In this document: in pieces, positions 45,038 to 54,476 of the stretch
Layout: every line of letters begins with the position of its first letter
How positions within the stretch are numbered: the first letter of the stretch is position 1
Assembly: GCF_030053155.1 (NCBI RefSeq)
Contig: NZ_CP125640.1
Span: forward strand, 3,818,001-3,882,000
Source of the DNA: Rhizobium sp. BT03
Lineage (GTDB): Bacteria > Pseudomonadota > Alphaproteobacteria > Rhizobiales > Rhizobiaceae
Length of the DNA: 64,000 nucleotides
Reading direction: 5' to 3'
Program-made: the position numbers and the translations under genes
The notes under the pieces: generated by a model
Told to the model about the DNA's origin: nothing
Seen by the model: only the letters and a program-made list of their open reading frames with translations
The model's database searches: none

Positions 45038-45236
45038 GCGACCTCGATCGAATTTCGTGGCATCAGAAAAATCTATCCCAGCTCCGGCGGTGCAGATCGT
45101 CGTACTTGCGGGGAGCCGATACTTCATGTCGGTTCTCGTATAGGGCTTACATTTGCGACTAGACTTTTGCAATGAATGCAAATCAGTGTTCCGCCAATGG
45201 TTGCAACTCATCCACCGATCAGAACTGGAGAAGACC

Positions 45237-47021
45237 GTGCTGCAAACTGCCGATAGTGGGCAATCGTCATCGACGGCGAGACCGATGCATGAATCCGAAT
45301 TCGTATCGCACGATGGGACGCGACTCTTTTATCGGATGTGGCCTGCGACCGGTGCTGCACTGAAGGGCGCAATCATTCTTCTCCATCGCGGCCACGAGCA
45401 TAGCGGCCGCGTCGCCCATCTCGCCACCGAGCTCGGCCTCGATGATTTTGCCTTCTACGCCTGGGACGCACGCGGCCACGGGCGTTCACCGGGGGAGCGC
45501 GGCTATTCGCCGTCCTTTGCTGCCTCGGCGCATGACCTCGATTGCTTTGTGCGCCATGTCAGCGAGACGAGCGGTACTCCAGTCGAAGAGATCGCCGTCA
45601 TTGCGCAGAGCGTCGGCGCGGTTCTCGCCACTACCTGGGTGCACGACTATGCGCCGCCGATCCGAGCGCTCGTGCTGGCCTCGCCGGCCTTCAGCGTCAA
45701 GCTCTACGTGCCTTTTGCCAGGGAAGGCATTGCGCTCTGGGAAAAGCTCAAGGGGACATTCTTCGTCAATTCCTATGTCAAGGCGAGGTTTCTGACGCAT
45801 GATCCCGAGCGCATTGCCTCCTTTGAGGCCGACCCGTTGATCACCCGGCCGATCGCCTCCAACATTCTGTTGCAGCTCTATGAAGCGGCAGCCCGCGTCG
45901 TCGGCGACGCCCGCGCCATCACCGTTCCGACCCAGTTGCTGATCTCCGGCAGCGACTGGGTGGTGCGACACGCGCCGCAGCACCGGTTCTACGAAAACCT
46001 CGGCAGCCGCATCAAGGAGCGGCATGTGCTTGCCGGCTTCTACCATGACACGCTTGGCGAAAAGGACCGCGCAATCGCGCTCGCCGAGATCCGCCGTTTC
46101 ATCGATGCGCGTTTTGCCGAGCCCCGGGCGCCCGCCGATCTTCGCACCGCTGATATCCAGGGTTATACCAAGGACGAGGCCGACCGGCTCGCGAGCCCTC
46201 TGGACGCCATGTCCCTGCGCGGCATCTACTGGGCGCTCAGCCGTCTCAACATCAGGCTCGGCGCGCTGGTGTCGGAAGGCATAAAGACTGGGGTCAAGAC
46301 CGGCTTCGATTCCGGCTCGACGCTCGATTACGTCTATGAGAACCAGCCGCGGGGGCTCGGTCCCGGCGGGCGGTTGATCGACAAGGTGTTCCTCGAGGCG
46401 ATCGGCTGGCGCGGCATCAGGCAGCGCAAGCTGCATTTGCAGGAGCTGATCGACCGCGCGCTGCAGCGCCTGAAAGCCGCCGGCCGCAGCACCCATGTGC
46501 TCGATATTGCGGCCGGACACGGCCGTTATGTCCTCGACGCCATCGAGGCGGCTGCCGTGCGTCCCGAGAGTGTGCGCCTGCAGGATTATTCCCCCATCAA
46601 CGTCGATGCCGGCCGCAACAGCATTGCCGCGCGTGGACTGAGCGATTTCGCGAGCTTCCGCCAGCAGGATGCCTTTGACGGCGAGGGGCTGGCTGCGATC
46701 ACGCCGGCTCCGGATCTGGCGATCGTCTCCGGCCTTTACGAGCTTTTCTCCGACAATGCGATGATCGCCACTTCGCTCGATGGGATCGCCCGCGCGATGC
46801 AGCCCGGCGGTCTGCTCATCTACACCAACCAGCCATGGCATCCACAGCTGGAGATGATCGCCCGCGCCCTGACCTCCCACCGCGGCGGCCAAGCGTGGGT
46901 TATGCGGCGGCGGACGCAAGAAGAAATGGACCAACTGGTCGCCGCAGCCGGTTTCCGCAAGATCGAACAGCGCATCGACCAGTGGGGCATTTTCACCGTC
47001 TCGCTGGCGGAAAGAATGTGA
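45237..47021 (+). CDS. Two-domain alpha/beta hydrolase-methyltransferase (YnbC-like)
   Basis: 594 residues from GTG 45237 with GGAGA just upstream; E. coli YnbC is of similar size. The N-terminal half (about 25-310) is a serine hydrolase/lipase with IAQSVGAVLA as nucleophile elbow, an HRGHEHSGR oxyanion region, and GFYHDTLGE with the late His. The C-terminal half (about 385-594) is a SAM-methyltransferase-like domain with VLDIAAGHGRYVLDAI. It should act on a membrane lipid made or changed by the YnbA- and YnbD-like proteins. The substrate is unknown. Confidence 0.83.
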   Translation: MLQTADSGQSSSTARPMHESEFVSHDGTRLFYRMWPATGAALKGAIILLHRGHEHSGRVAHLATELGLDDFAFYAWDARGHGRSPGERGYSPSFAASAHDLDCFVRHVSETSGTPVEEIAVIAQSVGAVLATTWVHDYAPPIRALVLASPAFSVKLYVPFAREGIALWEKLKGTFFVNSYVKARFLTHDPERIASFEADPLITRPIASNILLQLYEAAARVVGDARAITVPTQLLISGSDWVVRHAPQHRFYENLGSRIKERHVLAGFYHDTLGEKDRAIALAEIRRFIDARFAEPRAPADLRTADIQGYTKDEADRLASPLDAMSLRGIYWALSRLNIRLGALVSEGIKTGVKTGFDSGSTLDYVYENQPRGLGPGGRLIDKVFLEAIGWRGIRQRKLHLQELIDRALQRLKAAGRSTHVLDIAAGHGRYVLDAIEAAAVRPESVRLQDYSPINVDAGRNSIAARGLSDFASFRQQDAFDGEGLAAITPAPDLAIVSGLYELFSDNAMIATSLDGIARAMQPGGLLIYTNQPWHPQLEMIARALTSHRGGQAWVMRRRTQEEMDQLVAAAGFRKIEQRIDQWGIFTVSLAERM

Positions 47022-47031
47022 GGGCAAGCCG

Positions 47032-48360
47032 TTGGGGCAGGCACGTTCTCCTTTTTCCCAGGCCGCGCCGGTCTTGAAGCGGGCGGCGATGTGGCTCGTC
47101 TTCCTGGCGCCGTTCTTCTATCTGACCTATGGCGGCGCCAATTGGCTGGCTTCGCAACGCGCTCACGTGCCGAACATCGCCTTCGCATGGGAAAGCGCCA
47201 TTCCGTTCCTGGCGTGGACGATCGTTCCATACTGGTCGATCAACCTGTTCTACGCACTCTGCCTGTTCATCAACACGACGCCGCGCGATGTGGATATGCT
47301 CGCAAGGCGTTATCTGACGATCCAGATCATCGCGATCGTCTGCTTCATCGCGTTTCCGCTCGAAGCAACCTTCATACGGCCGGCCACCAGCGGCCTGCCC
47401 GGTTTCATGTTCACCGTCCTCGGTGGTTTCGATAAACCGTTCAACCAGGCGCCGTCGCTGCATGTCGCGCTGCTGGTGGTGATCTGGGACCATCTGCGCG
47501 GCCGCTTGCCGCGCAGGGCGCGGCTTCTCTGGCACTTCTGGTGTTTCCTGATCGGCGCTTCCGTGCTGACGACGTGGCAGCATCACGTCATGGACATTCC
47601 GACCGGTATTTTGCTCGGCCTGTTCGCCGCCTGGCTTTTTCCGCGGGATGGTGCTTCCCCTCTTGCGAATTTCACTTTGAACGGCGATCCAAAGTCGCGC
47701 CGACTTGGCATCTGCTATCTCGGTGGTGCCGTCGCATTTCTCGTCCTTGCAGCGCTCTGCATCCCTCTGACGGCCGCGGCACTTCTGTTGCTCTGGCCGG
47801 CCGTTGCGCTGGCGATCGTCGCAGTCGGATATTTCGGCGCCGGCCCGCAGATATTCCTGAAACGCGGCGATGGCAGTGCCGCGTTTGCCAGCCGCTGGCT
47901 ACTGGCACCCTACCGGCTCGGCGCGATCATCAACGTTTGGCTCTGGACACGCAAAATGCCGGCATCCGTGGTGATTGCTGATGGCGTCCATCTCGGTCGT
48001 TTTCCGCGTCGCCACGAGGCCGACCGTTTTGCCACGGTGATCGACATCACCGGCGAATTTCAGCGCCCGAGCGGGGCGCTTGCACGCTGGTGCAGCTTTC
48101 CCGCCCTTGATCTCACAGGTCTCGACAAGATCCAGGCGCGAGCCGCGGCTGATCTCATCGAGGCTGCGCGCCACCAGGGACCGGTCCTCGTCTGCTGCGC
48201 GCTCGGTTTCCAGCGAAGCGCCTGCGTCATCGTTCGTTGGCTAGTGACCAGCCGACGCTGCGAAAACCCAGCCGAGGCGCTGCAGTTGATCGAACGCGCG
48301 GGGCGGCGTGTTTATCTGCCCGTGGAAAGTGTCCGTGCTGCGAACGAGGGCGTGCAATGA
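47032..48360 (+). CDS. PAP2-like membrane phosphatase fused to dual-specificity phosphatase (YnbD-like)
   Basis: 442 residues, start at a TTG (47032) with GAGGG upstream. The N-terminal part has six or more membrane helices and a PAP2-type active site: NQAPSLHVALLV and TWQHHVMDIPTGILLG. The C-terminal part (about 315-440) is a dual-specificity/tyrosine phosphatase with the signature loop CCALGFQRSACVI (C-x5-R). E. coli YnbD has the same design. It overlaps the next small membrane gene by four bases. Confidence 0.82.
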   Translation: MGQARSPFSQAAPVLKRAAMWLVFLAPFFYLTYGGANWLASQRAHVPNIAFAWESAIPFLAWTIVPYWSINLFYALCLFINTTPRDVDMLARRYLTIQIIAIVCFIAFPLEATFIRPATSGLPGFMFTVLGGFDKPFNQAPSLHVALLVVIWDHLRGRLPRRARLLWHFWCFLIGASVLTTWQHHVMDIPTGILLGLFAAWLFPRDGASPLANFTLNGDPKSRRLGICYLGGAVAFLVLAALCIPLTAAALLLLWPAVALAIVAVGYFGAGPQIFLKRGDGSAAFASRWLLAPYRLGAIINVWLWTRKMPASVVIADGVHLGRFPRRHEADRFATVIDITGEFQRPSGALARWCSFPALDLTGLDKIQARAAADLIEAARHQGPVLVCCALGFQRSACVIVRWLVTSRRCENPAEALQLIERAGRRVYLPVESVRAANEGVQ

Positions 48361-48797
48361 CGCAGTGGAAAACCTTGGCCGCCGCGGCGGCGCGAAATCT
48401 CGGCCGCAACTCAATGTTCTGCGGGCTGACAGCGCTGTTGCCACTGATTGCCGGCCCGATCACCGCGGGATATCGAGGTTTCGCCCCAGCGCTCGGCTGG
48501 CTGCTATTGCTTGTTTTCTGCGGGATTGTCCTTGCGCTGGCGGTCCATTTGCTTTTCGACGCGCTGTTGTTTCGCCTCGCGTCGAGCCACGAGACGGAGG
48601 CCGCCGGCCTTGCCGCCGTCGACGACCTGCTGTCCCGAATGCAGCTTCGCAAGCTTGACGGGGCACCACCTGGCCTCGAGAAGCGGATTGCCGGATCGCG
48701 CCGCATCGTCTGGCGGCAGCGTCTTGCACTCGCCCTCTATCTCGTGATTTTCGCGATCCTTCAGCTCAACGCGAGCGCCGGCCAGCCGCCCAGCTGA
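48357..48797 (+). CDS. Small membrane protein of the ynb-like operon
   Basis: 146 residues from ATG 48357, coupled to the previous gene by an ATGA overlap. Three hydrophobic segments (about 20-36, 43-70 and 120-140) flank a soluble stretch with acidic and basic residues. No family recognised. In ynb-type operons the missing partner is a CdsA-like YnbB of about 300 residues; this protein is too short and has none of its motifs. Confidence 0.7.
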   Translation: MTQWKTLAAAAARNLGRNSMFCGLTALLPLIAGPITAGYRGFAPALGWLLLLVFCGIVLALAVHLLFDALLFRLASSHETEAAGLAAVDDLLSRMQLRKLDGAPPGLEKRIAGSRRIVWRQRLALALYLVIFAILQLNASAGQPPS

Positions 48798-48868
48798 TTG
48801 GTATGCCGTTGCGAATCTGGCGGGTCTTACGGCCATCGGCGCGTTCAGCCGGTGCCGACTTCTCGGCT

Positions 48869-50011
48869 TCAGCCTTGCCCCGATATGATCGACGCGTTCA
48901 CATCGTTGATATCGCGCTTGCCGCAGAGCGCCATGGTGATGTCCATCTCCTTGCGGAGGATGCCGAGCGCCAGCGTGACGCCCTCCTTGCCCATGGCGCC
49001 GAGCCCGTAGAGGAAGGGGCGGCCGATATAGGTGCCTTTGGCCCCGAGTGCCATGGCCTTCAGCACGTCCTGGCCGGAGCGGATGCCGCCGTCGAGATGG
49101 ATCTCGATGCGATCACCGACAGCATCGACGATCGAAGGCAGCATGCTGATCGAGGAGGGGGCGCCGTCAAGCTGGCGGCCGCCGTGATTGGAGACGACGA
49201 TCGCGTCGGCGCCGGTGTCAGCGGCGGCCCTCGCATCCTCCGGATCGAGCACGCCCTTGATGATCAGCGGGCCGCCCCATTGCTCCTTGATCCAGGCGAC
49301 ATCGGCCCAGGAGAGCCGCGGATCGAACTGCTCGTGCGTCCATGCGGCGAGCGAGGTGATATTGGAGACGTTTTTGGCGTGGCCGATGATGTTGCCGAAT
49401 GTGCGTCTTTTGGTCTTGAGCATGTCCAGGCACCAGAACGGCCGGATGGCCATCTGCCAGACGTGTTTCGGTGTGAACCTCGGCGGCGCCGATAGGCCGT
49501 TGCGCAGGTCCTTGTGCCGCTGGCCGAGGATCTGCAGATCGGCCGTCAGCACCAATGCCGAGCATTTGGCGGCCTTGGCGCGGTTGATGAGGCCGAGCAC
49601 GAAATCCTTGTCCCGCATCACGTAGAGCTGGAACCAGAAGGGCCGCGTCGTCACCGAAGCGACGTCCTCGATCGAGCAGATGCTCATCGTCGACAGGGTG
49701 AAGGGAACGCCGAATTCTTCCGCCGCGCGCGCCGCCAGCATCTCGCCATCGGCATGCTGCATGCCGGTCAGGCCGGTCGGCGCCAAGGCCACCGGCATCG
49801 ACACTTTCTGGCCGATCATCGTCGTTTCCAGCGTACGGTCGCTCATGTCGACCATCACCCGTTGGCGCAGCTTGATCTGGCTGAAATCGCTCTCATTCGC
49901 CTGATATGTGGATTCCGTCCAGGCGCCCGAATCCGCATAATCGAAAAACATCTTCGGCACACGGCGCTGTGCGAGCTTTTTCAGATCGGCGATGGTAAGC
50001 GGGGTGGCCAT
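48869..50011 (-). CDS. lldD: L-lactate dehydrogenase (FMN-dependent alpha-hydroxy-acid oxidase family)
   Basis: 380 residues from ATG 50011. Key features: FDYADSGAWTE near the N-terminus, LAPTGLTGM, the catalytic-His loop VSNHGGRQLDGAPS (about 275-288) and the FMN phosphate-binding LDGGIRSGQDVLKA. It oxidises L-lactate to pyruvate and feeds electrons to quinone at the inner membrane. It stands alone, with no lldP or lldR nearby, so regulation is not evident. Other 2-hydroxy-acid substrates are possible. Confidence 0.88.
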   Translation of the reverse strand: MATPLTIADLKKLAQRRVPKMFFDYADSGAWTESTYQANESDFSQIKLRQRVMVDMSDRTLETTMIGQKVSMPVALAPTGLTGMQHADGEMLAARAAEEFGVPFTLSTMSICSIEDVASVTTRPFWFQLYVMRDKDFVLGLINRAKAAKCSALVLTADLQILGQRHKDLRNGLSAPPRFTPKHVWQMAIRPFWCLDMLKTKRRTFGNIIGHAKNVSNITSLAAWTHEQFDPRLSWADVAWIKEQWGGPLIIKGVLDPEDARAAADTGADAIVVSNHGGRQLDGAPSSISMLPSIVDAVGDRIEIHLDGGIRSGQDVLKAMALGAKGTYIGRPFLYGLGAMGKEGVTLALGILRKEMDITMALCGKRDINDVNASIISGQG

Positions 50012-50207
50012 GAATTGAACCTTCACATCTGAATGCACCTATCGGCCGTACCATGAATTCGATGGAAATGTTATGCGGAAATTCGGAGGGAATGACCCTG
50101 ATCTGGCAGCATTCAAAGTGCCACGGCATCCTTTGCGCGTCTCAAAGGACGCGGGGCGCTGCAGCCGATAGCTGCTGCAGGCGATTTCCCCGCTAGCGGT
50201 TCAGATA

Positions 50208-50624
50208 TTAGGCGGCGTGCTCGTTAATCCGAGAATTGGAGGCGCTCTCTTGAAGGAGCTTTATAGCGCTCAAAGCTTCCGCTTTTGATGAAAAGGCGTC
50301 TGAATGAAATATAATCTCCGCTGTACCGGTCACGAGCCGAAATAGAAAACTGCCCTTTCCGTCCTTGTAAATCTCAAAGACCGTTCTAGCTGCTTGCCGT
50401 GCGTGATTATCATCGGGTTCCTCTTCGGCCATAAAAAGGGCAACTGCTTCGGGCGTCGGTACGTCCATCGAAAAATGTTCATTTTCATAAACATCGATCA
50501 ATGTTGCAAGAATATCGAGTTTATCGCCATCGGGCGTGCCGCTTTTTGCGCCCCACAATTCTGCAACGACTTGGAGAGCTTCATTGTAGTCTTGCTCTGA
50601 ATGAATGGGTTTTAAGTCAGTCAT
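50208..50624 (-). CDS. HigA-type antitoxin N-terminus fused to a DUF1508/YegP-like domain
   Basis: 138 residues from ATG 50624. The first about 65 match the toxin-binding half of HigA antitoxins (LKPIHSEQDYNEALQVV, PGTPDGDKLDILATL, YENEHFSMDVPTP). HigA then normally has a helix-turn-helix, but none is present. Residues about 85-130 instead read VFEIYKDGKGSFLFRL, EIIFHSDAFSSKAEAL, matching the DUF1508/YegP domain. It sits just after the HigB-type gene, whose restored end overlaps its start. Base composition is more AT-rich than its neighbours, which suggests acquisition. Confidence 0.78.
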   Translation of the reverse strand: MTDLKPIHSEQDYNEALQVVAELWGAKSGTPDGDKLDILATLIDVYENEHFSMDVPTPEAVALFMAEEEPDDNHARQAARTVFEIYKDGKGSFLFRLVTGTAEIIFHSDAFSSKAEALSAIKLLQESASNSRINEHAA

Positions 50625-50936
50625 GCTGCACCTTAGCGACGTCGATACGGTCATAGTCTCTGTGCGTACCGATCCATTTTATCCAATGATGGATTTTTCA
50701 AAGTCGGCTGCGACCACCAAACGAAAATCGTTTCCTTTGATGTTAAATACAATACGCTCTGCGTTTATGATGCTGGCTGAGGCAAACGTTCTCTTGATAT
50801 CCGCGGCATTTTTCCAGGTCGCTTTGCTTGTCAGCGAAAACCAAACATCCACGGCCTCTTTAACCGCCGATTGATCGTGTCTGGCCGCCAAGGTAGCGAC
50901 AAATTTCGTAAGCGTACTCCGTGCGATGATCCTCAT
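50617..50936 (-). pseudogene. HigB-type mRNA-interferase toxin with one-base frameshift
   Basis: The open frame (50679-50936) gives 85 residues of a HigB toxin (RIIARSTLTKFVATL, ERIVFNIKGNDFRLVVAADFEKSIIG) and stops early. Adding one base near 50684-50687 restores the family tail: IIWIKWIGTHRDYDRIDVAK, giving about 106 residues and a stop at 50617, inside the antitoxin start region. That is the normal length and the normal overlap for a HigBA pair. The toxin is probably inactive; a sequencing error or programmed slippage are alternatives. Confidence 0.77.
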
Positions 50937-50965
50937 TTACAACACTACCAATCGCTCCCTGCGCT

Positions 50966-52276
50966 TCAGCCCAAAAATGATTTCGCCGCCACACCAGCCA
51001 CATAGGTTTCGGCGATTGCCCTGTCATCGCCCATCGTCTGCAGCAGGAAAAGTTCCTCGGGCAGCGTCTTCACCGCTTCCATCTTCAACGCCATGGCCGG
51101 GGTCGCCGCCGCGTCGAGGACGACGAAATCGGCCTCGGTGCCGGGGTCCAGCGTGCCGATCCGGTCGGCCAGCGACAGCGCCTCGGCATTGCCGCGAGTC
51201 ATCAGGTAATAGCTTTCCAGGGGGTTCAGCCGTTCGCCGAGCAATTGCTGGATCTTGTAGGCCTCGTCCATCGTCTTCAGCATCGAATAGCTGGAGCCGC
51301 CTCCGATATCGGTCGCGACACCGATGCGGACCGGCTTTTCGCGCCGCGCCAGCGCCTTCAGCGGAAACAGGCCGGAGCCGAGGAAGAGGTTCGAGGTCGG
51401 GCAGTGGACGGCGACCGCACCGGTCTCGCTCATCACATCGGCTTCACGCTCGGAGAGATGGATGGCATGGCCGAAGAGGCTCTTCGGCCCGAGCAGGCCG
51501 TAACGGGCGTAGATGTCGGTATAGTCGATCGCCTCGGGATAGAGCTCGCAGGTGAATTTGATCTCGTCGTGGTTTTCCGAAAGATGCGTCTGGATGTGCA
51601 GGTCGGGAAATTCGCGGGCAAGCGCGGCCGTTGCTTCCATCTGCGCCGGCGTCGAAGTGATGGCGAAGCGCGGAGTGATGGCGACGTGGTTGCGGCCCTT
51701 GCCGTGCCAGTCCGCGATCACCTGACGGGTCTCGTCATAGCCCATTTCGGGCGTGTCGAGCAGGCCTTGGGGGGCGTTACGGTCCATCATCACCTTGCCG
51801 CCGACCATGCGCATGTTGCGCTTCATCGCCTCGGCGAAGAAGGCGTCGGCCGAGGTCTTATGCACGGAGCAATAGGCGACCGCCGTTGTGGTGCCGTGGC
51901 GGATCAGTTCGTCGTAGAAATGCGTGGCGATCCTCTCAGCATGCGCGCTTTCGACGAAGCGGCATTCCTCGGGAAAGGTATAGGTGTTCAGCCATTCGAG
52001 CAGGTTGGCGGCATAGGAGGCGATTACCTGCATCTGCGGAAAATGCAGATGCATGTCGATGAGGCCGGGCAGGATCAGATGCGGGCGGTGGTCGATTTCG
52101 GTTACATCAACGGCTGCTTTTGCCTTGATGTCGGCATAGGGGCCGACGGCCGCGATCAGCCCGTCTTCGATCAGCAGGCCGCCGTCTTCCTCGTAGAGAT
52201 AGCTCTGGCTGTCGGCCAGACTCAGCGGCGCCCGATGAAAAGACAGCAGGCGGCCGCGCAGGAGTGTCGTCGTCAT
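50966..52276 (-). CDS. guaD: Guanine deaminase
   Basis: 436 residues, amidohydrolase superfamily. Zinc ligands are visible in PGLIDMHLHFPQ, HLSENHDE and LFGHAIHLSE, and a catalytic Asp in IGVATDIGGGSSYSM. It deaminates guanine to xanthine, which XdhABC oxidise further. It overlaps puuD by four bases (ATGA), so both are one unit. Confidence 0.92.
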   Translation of the reverse strand: MTTTLLRGRLLSFHRAPLSLADSQSYLYEEDGGLLIEDGLIAAVGPYADIKAKAAVDVTEIDHRPHLILPGLIDMHLHFPQMQVIASYAANLLEWLNTYTFPEECRFVESAHAERIATHFYDELIRHGTTTAVAYCSVHKTSADAFFAEAMKRNMRMVGGKVMMDRNAPQGLLDTPEMGYDETRQVIADWHGKGRNHVAITPRFAITSTPAQMEATAALAREFPDLHIQTHLSENHDEIKFTCELYPEAIDYTDIYARYGLLGPKSLFGHAIHLSEREADVMSETGAVAVHCPTSNLFLGSGLFPLKALARREKPVRIGVATDIGGGSSYSMLKTMDEAYKIQQLLGERLNPLESYYLMTRGNAEALSLADRIGTLDPGTEADFVVLDAAATPAMALKMEAVKTLPEELFLLQTMGDDRAIAETYVAGVAAKSFLG

Positions 52277-53511
52277 TGTTTTTTGCCTTCGACTGCACTT
52301 TCGAACCAGGCGACGAGCAGCTTGCGTTCGTCCGGCGTGATATCGGTGATGTTGCCGGGCGGCATGGCATGGCTGCGGCCCGCCTGTATATAGATCTCGC
52401 GGGCATGAGCGGCGATATCAGCGTCGTTTTCGAGCATCACCTCCTTCGGCGGCCGCACGATGCCTTCATAGACGGGCTCGGCCGCATGGCACATGGAACA
52501 GCGCGTCGAGATCAGCTGCTTGACGGCGGGGAAATGCGGATCGCCGGCAAATTGCTGGAAGGCGGGCGCCACCTCCGCCGCATCCGTTTCGCCGGTCAGC
52601 AGTTTCGGCACTGTGGAAAGCCACATGATCAGGATGAAAAGGATGACAGTGACGATCCAGGTCCAGGTCGGCCGGCCCTTCCTGGCATGGGTGGTGTTGA
52701 ACCAGTGGCGGATGGTGACGCCCATCAGAAAGACCAAAGCGGCGATCACCCAGTTGAACTGTGTTCCGAAGGAGAGCGGATAGTGGTTCGACAGCATGAA
52801 AAAGATGACGGGCAGGGTCAGGTAGTTGTTGTGCAGCGAACGCTGCTTGGCGACCTGGCCGTATTTCGGGTCGGGCGTGCGACCGGCGATGAGATCGGCG
52901 ACGACGATCTTCTGGTTCGGGATGATGATCATGAAGACGTTGGCCGACATGATCGTCGCGGTGAAGGCGCCGAGATGCAGGAAGGCGGCGCGGCCGCTGA
53001 AAAGCTGCGTGTAACCCCAGGCCATGAAGACCAGCACGACGTAAAGGACCACCATCAGGCCCCAGGTATTTTTGCCGAGCGGGGATTTGCAGAGCAAGTC
53101 GTAGATGATCCAGCCGCCGGCGAGTGATGCCAGCGAGATCAGGATCGCCACCGGCTTCGAAATATCGAGCACGTGGCGATCGATGAGGAACAGGTCGGCG
53201 CCGCCGTAATAGACGATGCACAGCATCAGGAAGCCGGAAATCCAGGTGAAATAACTCTCATATTTGAACCAGGTCAGGTGCTCCGGCATTTGCGCGGGCG
53301 CCACCAGATATTTCTGGATATGATAGAAACCGCCGCCATGGACCTGCCATTCCTCGCCATAGGCGCCGGGCGGCAGATGCGGGCGTTTCACCAGTCCGAG
53401 ATCGAGCGCGATGAAATAGAAGGACGATCCGATCCAGGCGATCGCGGTGACGACATGGAACCAGCGCGCCGCGAAAGCGAGCCATTCCCATGCTATGGCA
53501 TATTCATACAT
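52273..53511 (-). CDS. puuD: Membrane urate oxidase PuuD with cytochrome c domain
   Basis: 412 residues. Eight or nine membrane helices fill the first about 300. A soluble C-terminal cytochrome c domain carries one haem motif CSMCH (about 337-341) with MPPGNIT as the distal Met region. It oxidises urate to 5-hydroxyisourate at the membrane and passes electrons to the respiratory chain instead of making peroxide. It supplies UraH/UraD in the ureide block about 13 kb away. Confidence 0.92.
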   Translation of the reverse strand: MYEYAIAWEWLAFAARWFHVVTAIAWIGSSFYFIALDLGLVKRPHLPPGAYGEEWQVHGGGFYHIQKYLVAPAQMPEHLTWFKYESYFTWISGFLMLCIVYYGGADLFLIDRHVLDISKPVAILISLASLAGGWIIYDLLCKSPLGKNTWGLMVVLYVVLVFMAWGYTQLFSGRAAFLHLGAFTATIMSANVFMIIIPNQKIVVADLIAGRTPDPKYGQVAKQRSLHNNYLTLPVIFFMLSNHYPLSFGTQFNWVIAALVFLMGVTIRHWFNTTHARKGRPTWTWIVTVILFILIMWLSTVPKLLTGETDAAEVAPAFQQFAGDPHFPAVKQLISTRCSMCHAAEPVYEGIVRPPKEVMLENDADIAAHAREIYIQAGRSHAMPPGNITDITPDERKLLVAWFESAVEGKKQ

Positions 53512-53626
53512 CGAGTTCCCCTATCTTCCTCCGACTCGTGACATTGCGGAAATTTTGGCGGGGAGGGAAGAGGAGATTGAAAGATGGCGCCCGCATAGCG
53601 GCCGGCGCGGCCAAAGGAGCAATGGA

Positions 53627-54313
53627 ATGATCACCGCGCTCTACAGCGATCAGCTCATCGCCGAAAACGCGCCGATGGACCGCCGGCTTGCGGCGCTCAT
53701 TCTGTCGCGCGGGAGCAGCATCGGCTATATCGCCTCCGCCCCGGAGCCGCAGCGGGAGTTCTTCGATGAGAAACGACAGTATTATCTCAGATACGGGCTC
53801 TCTCTCGATCTCTTCGTCGATCTCGACGCGCTTTCCAGCGACGAGGAGATCGGCCGGCTGTTTGCCTGTAACGCCATCCATCTGACTGGCGGCCACACCG
53901 GCGATTTTCTGAGGCGGCTGCGCCGAAGCGGCATGCTGGAGAGGCTGCGCGCATGGGCGCTGGATGACGGCATTCTCGTCGGAACCAGCGCCGGGGCGAT
54001 TTTGATAACGCCGACGATCGCCGTTGACGCACTCTTTTCCGGCGGTTCGCCGGATGCGGTGCGGGACGGCGCAGCTCTCGATCTGGCGCCCTTCGAGTTC
54101 TTTCCGCATCTGAACGACGATCCCGGCGATCTCCCGGCGCTGCTGCGCTACAGCGAGACGACGGCAACGCCCATTCTCGCGTGCCGGGACGGCGAAGGTG
54201 TCATCCTCGGCGAGGGACTTGTCGAGATCTTCGGCGCCCCGTTGATGATTTCCGGCGGTTTTGCCGAAGCCGCCGAGCGCGGCCGCATCGCAGATCTGCT
54301 GTCTCGTGCCTAA
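53627..54313 (+). CDS. Peptidase S51-family (cyanophycinase/dipeptidase E-like) protein
   Basis: 228 residues from ATG 53627 with AAAGGAGC about 7 bases before it. An early IGYIASAPEPQ strand, HLTGGHTGDFLRRL, and the nucleophile elbow VGTSAGAILITP (Ser about 123) fit the S51 family, which splits dipeptides with N-terminal Asp or cyanophycin-like polymers. FEFFPHLNDD fits the later conserved His. It diverges from puuD. The exact peptide is not predictable. Confidence 0.83.
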   Translation: MITALYSDQLIAENAPMDRRLAALILSRGSSIGYIASAPEPQREFFDEKRQYYLRYGLSLDLFVDLDALSSDEEIGRLFACNAIHLTGGHTGDFLRRLRRSGMLERLRAWALDDGILVGTSAGAILITPTIAVDALFSGGSPDAVRDGAALDLAPFEFFPHLNDDPGDLPALLRYSETTATPILACRDGEGVILGEGLVEIFGAPLMISGGFAEAAERGRIADLLSRA

Positions 54314-54476
54314 AAGCTGCCGAGATGACTGTGCATTATCTCCGGCTTATACATGATGTGCTAATTCGGCACGCCTTGAACTATGGCAAGTGGATTACAG
54401 TTACTTTGCAGGCCGCCGGCATAAAATAAGAACCTTTAGATCATCGGCGGCGCATTCATCGACGGAGAAGATGCCC

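Noticed and set aside
53447..53626. 60-codon upstream extension of the S51 peptidase frame
   Set aside because: Overlaps the start of puuD on the other strand; ATG 53627 has a strong ribosome site.
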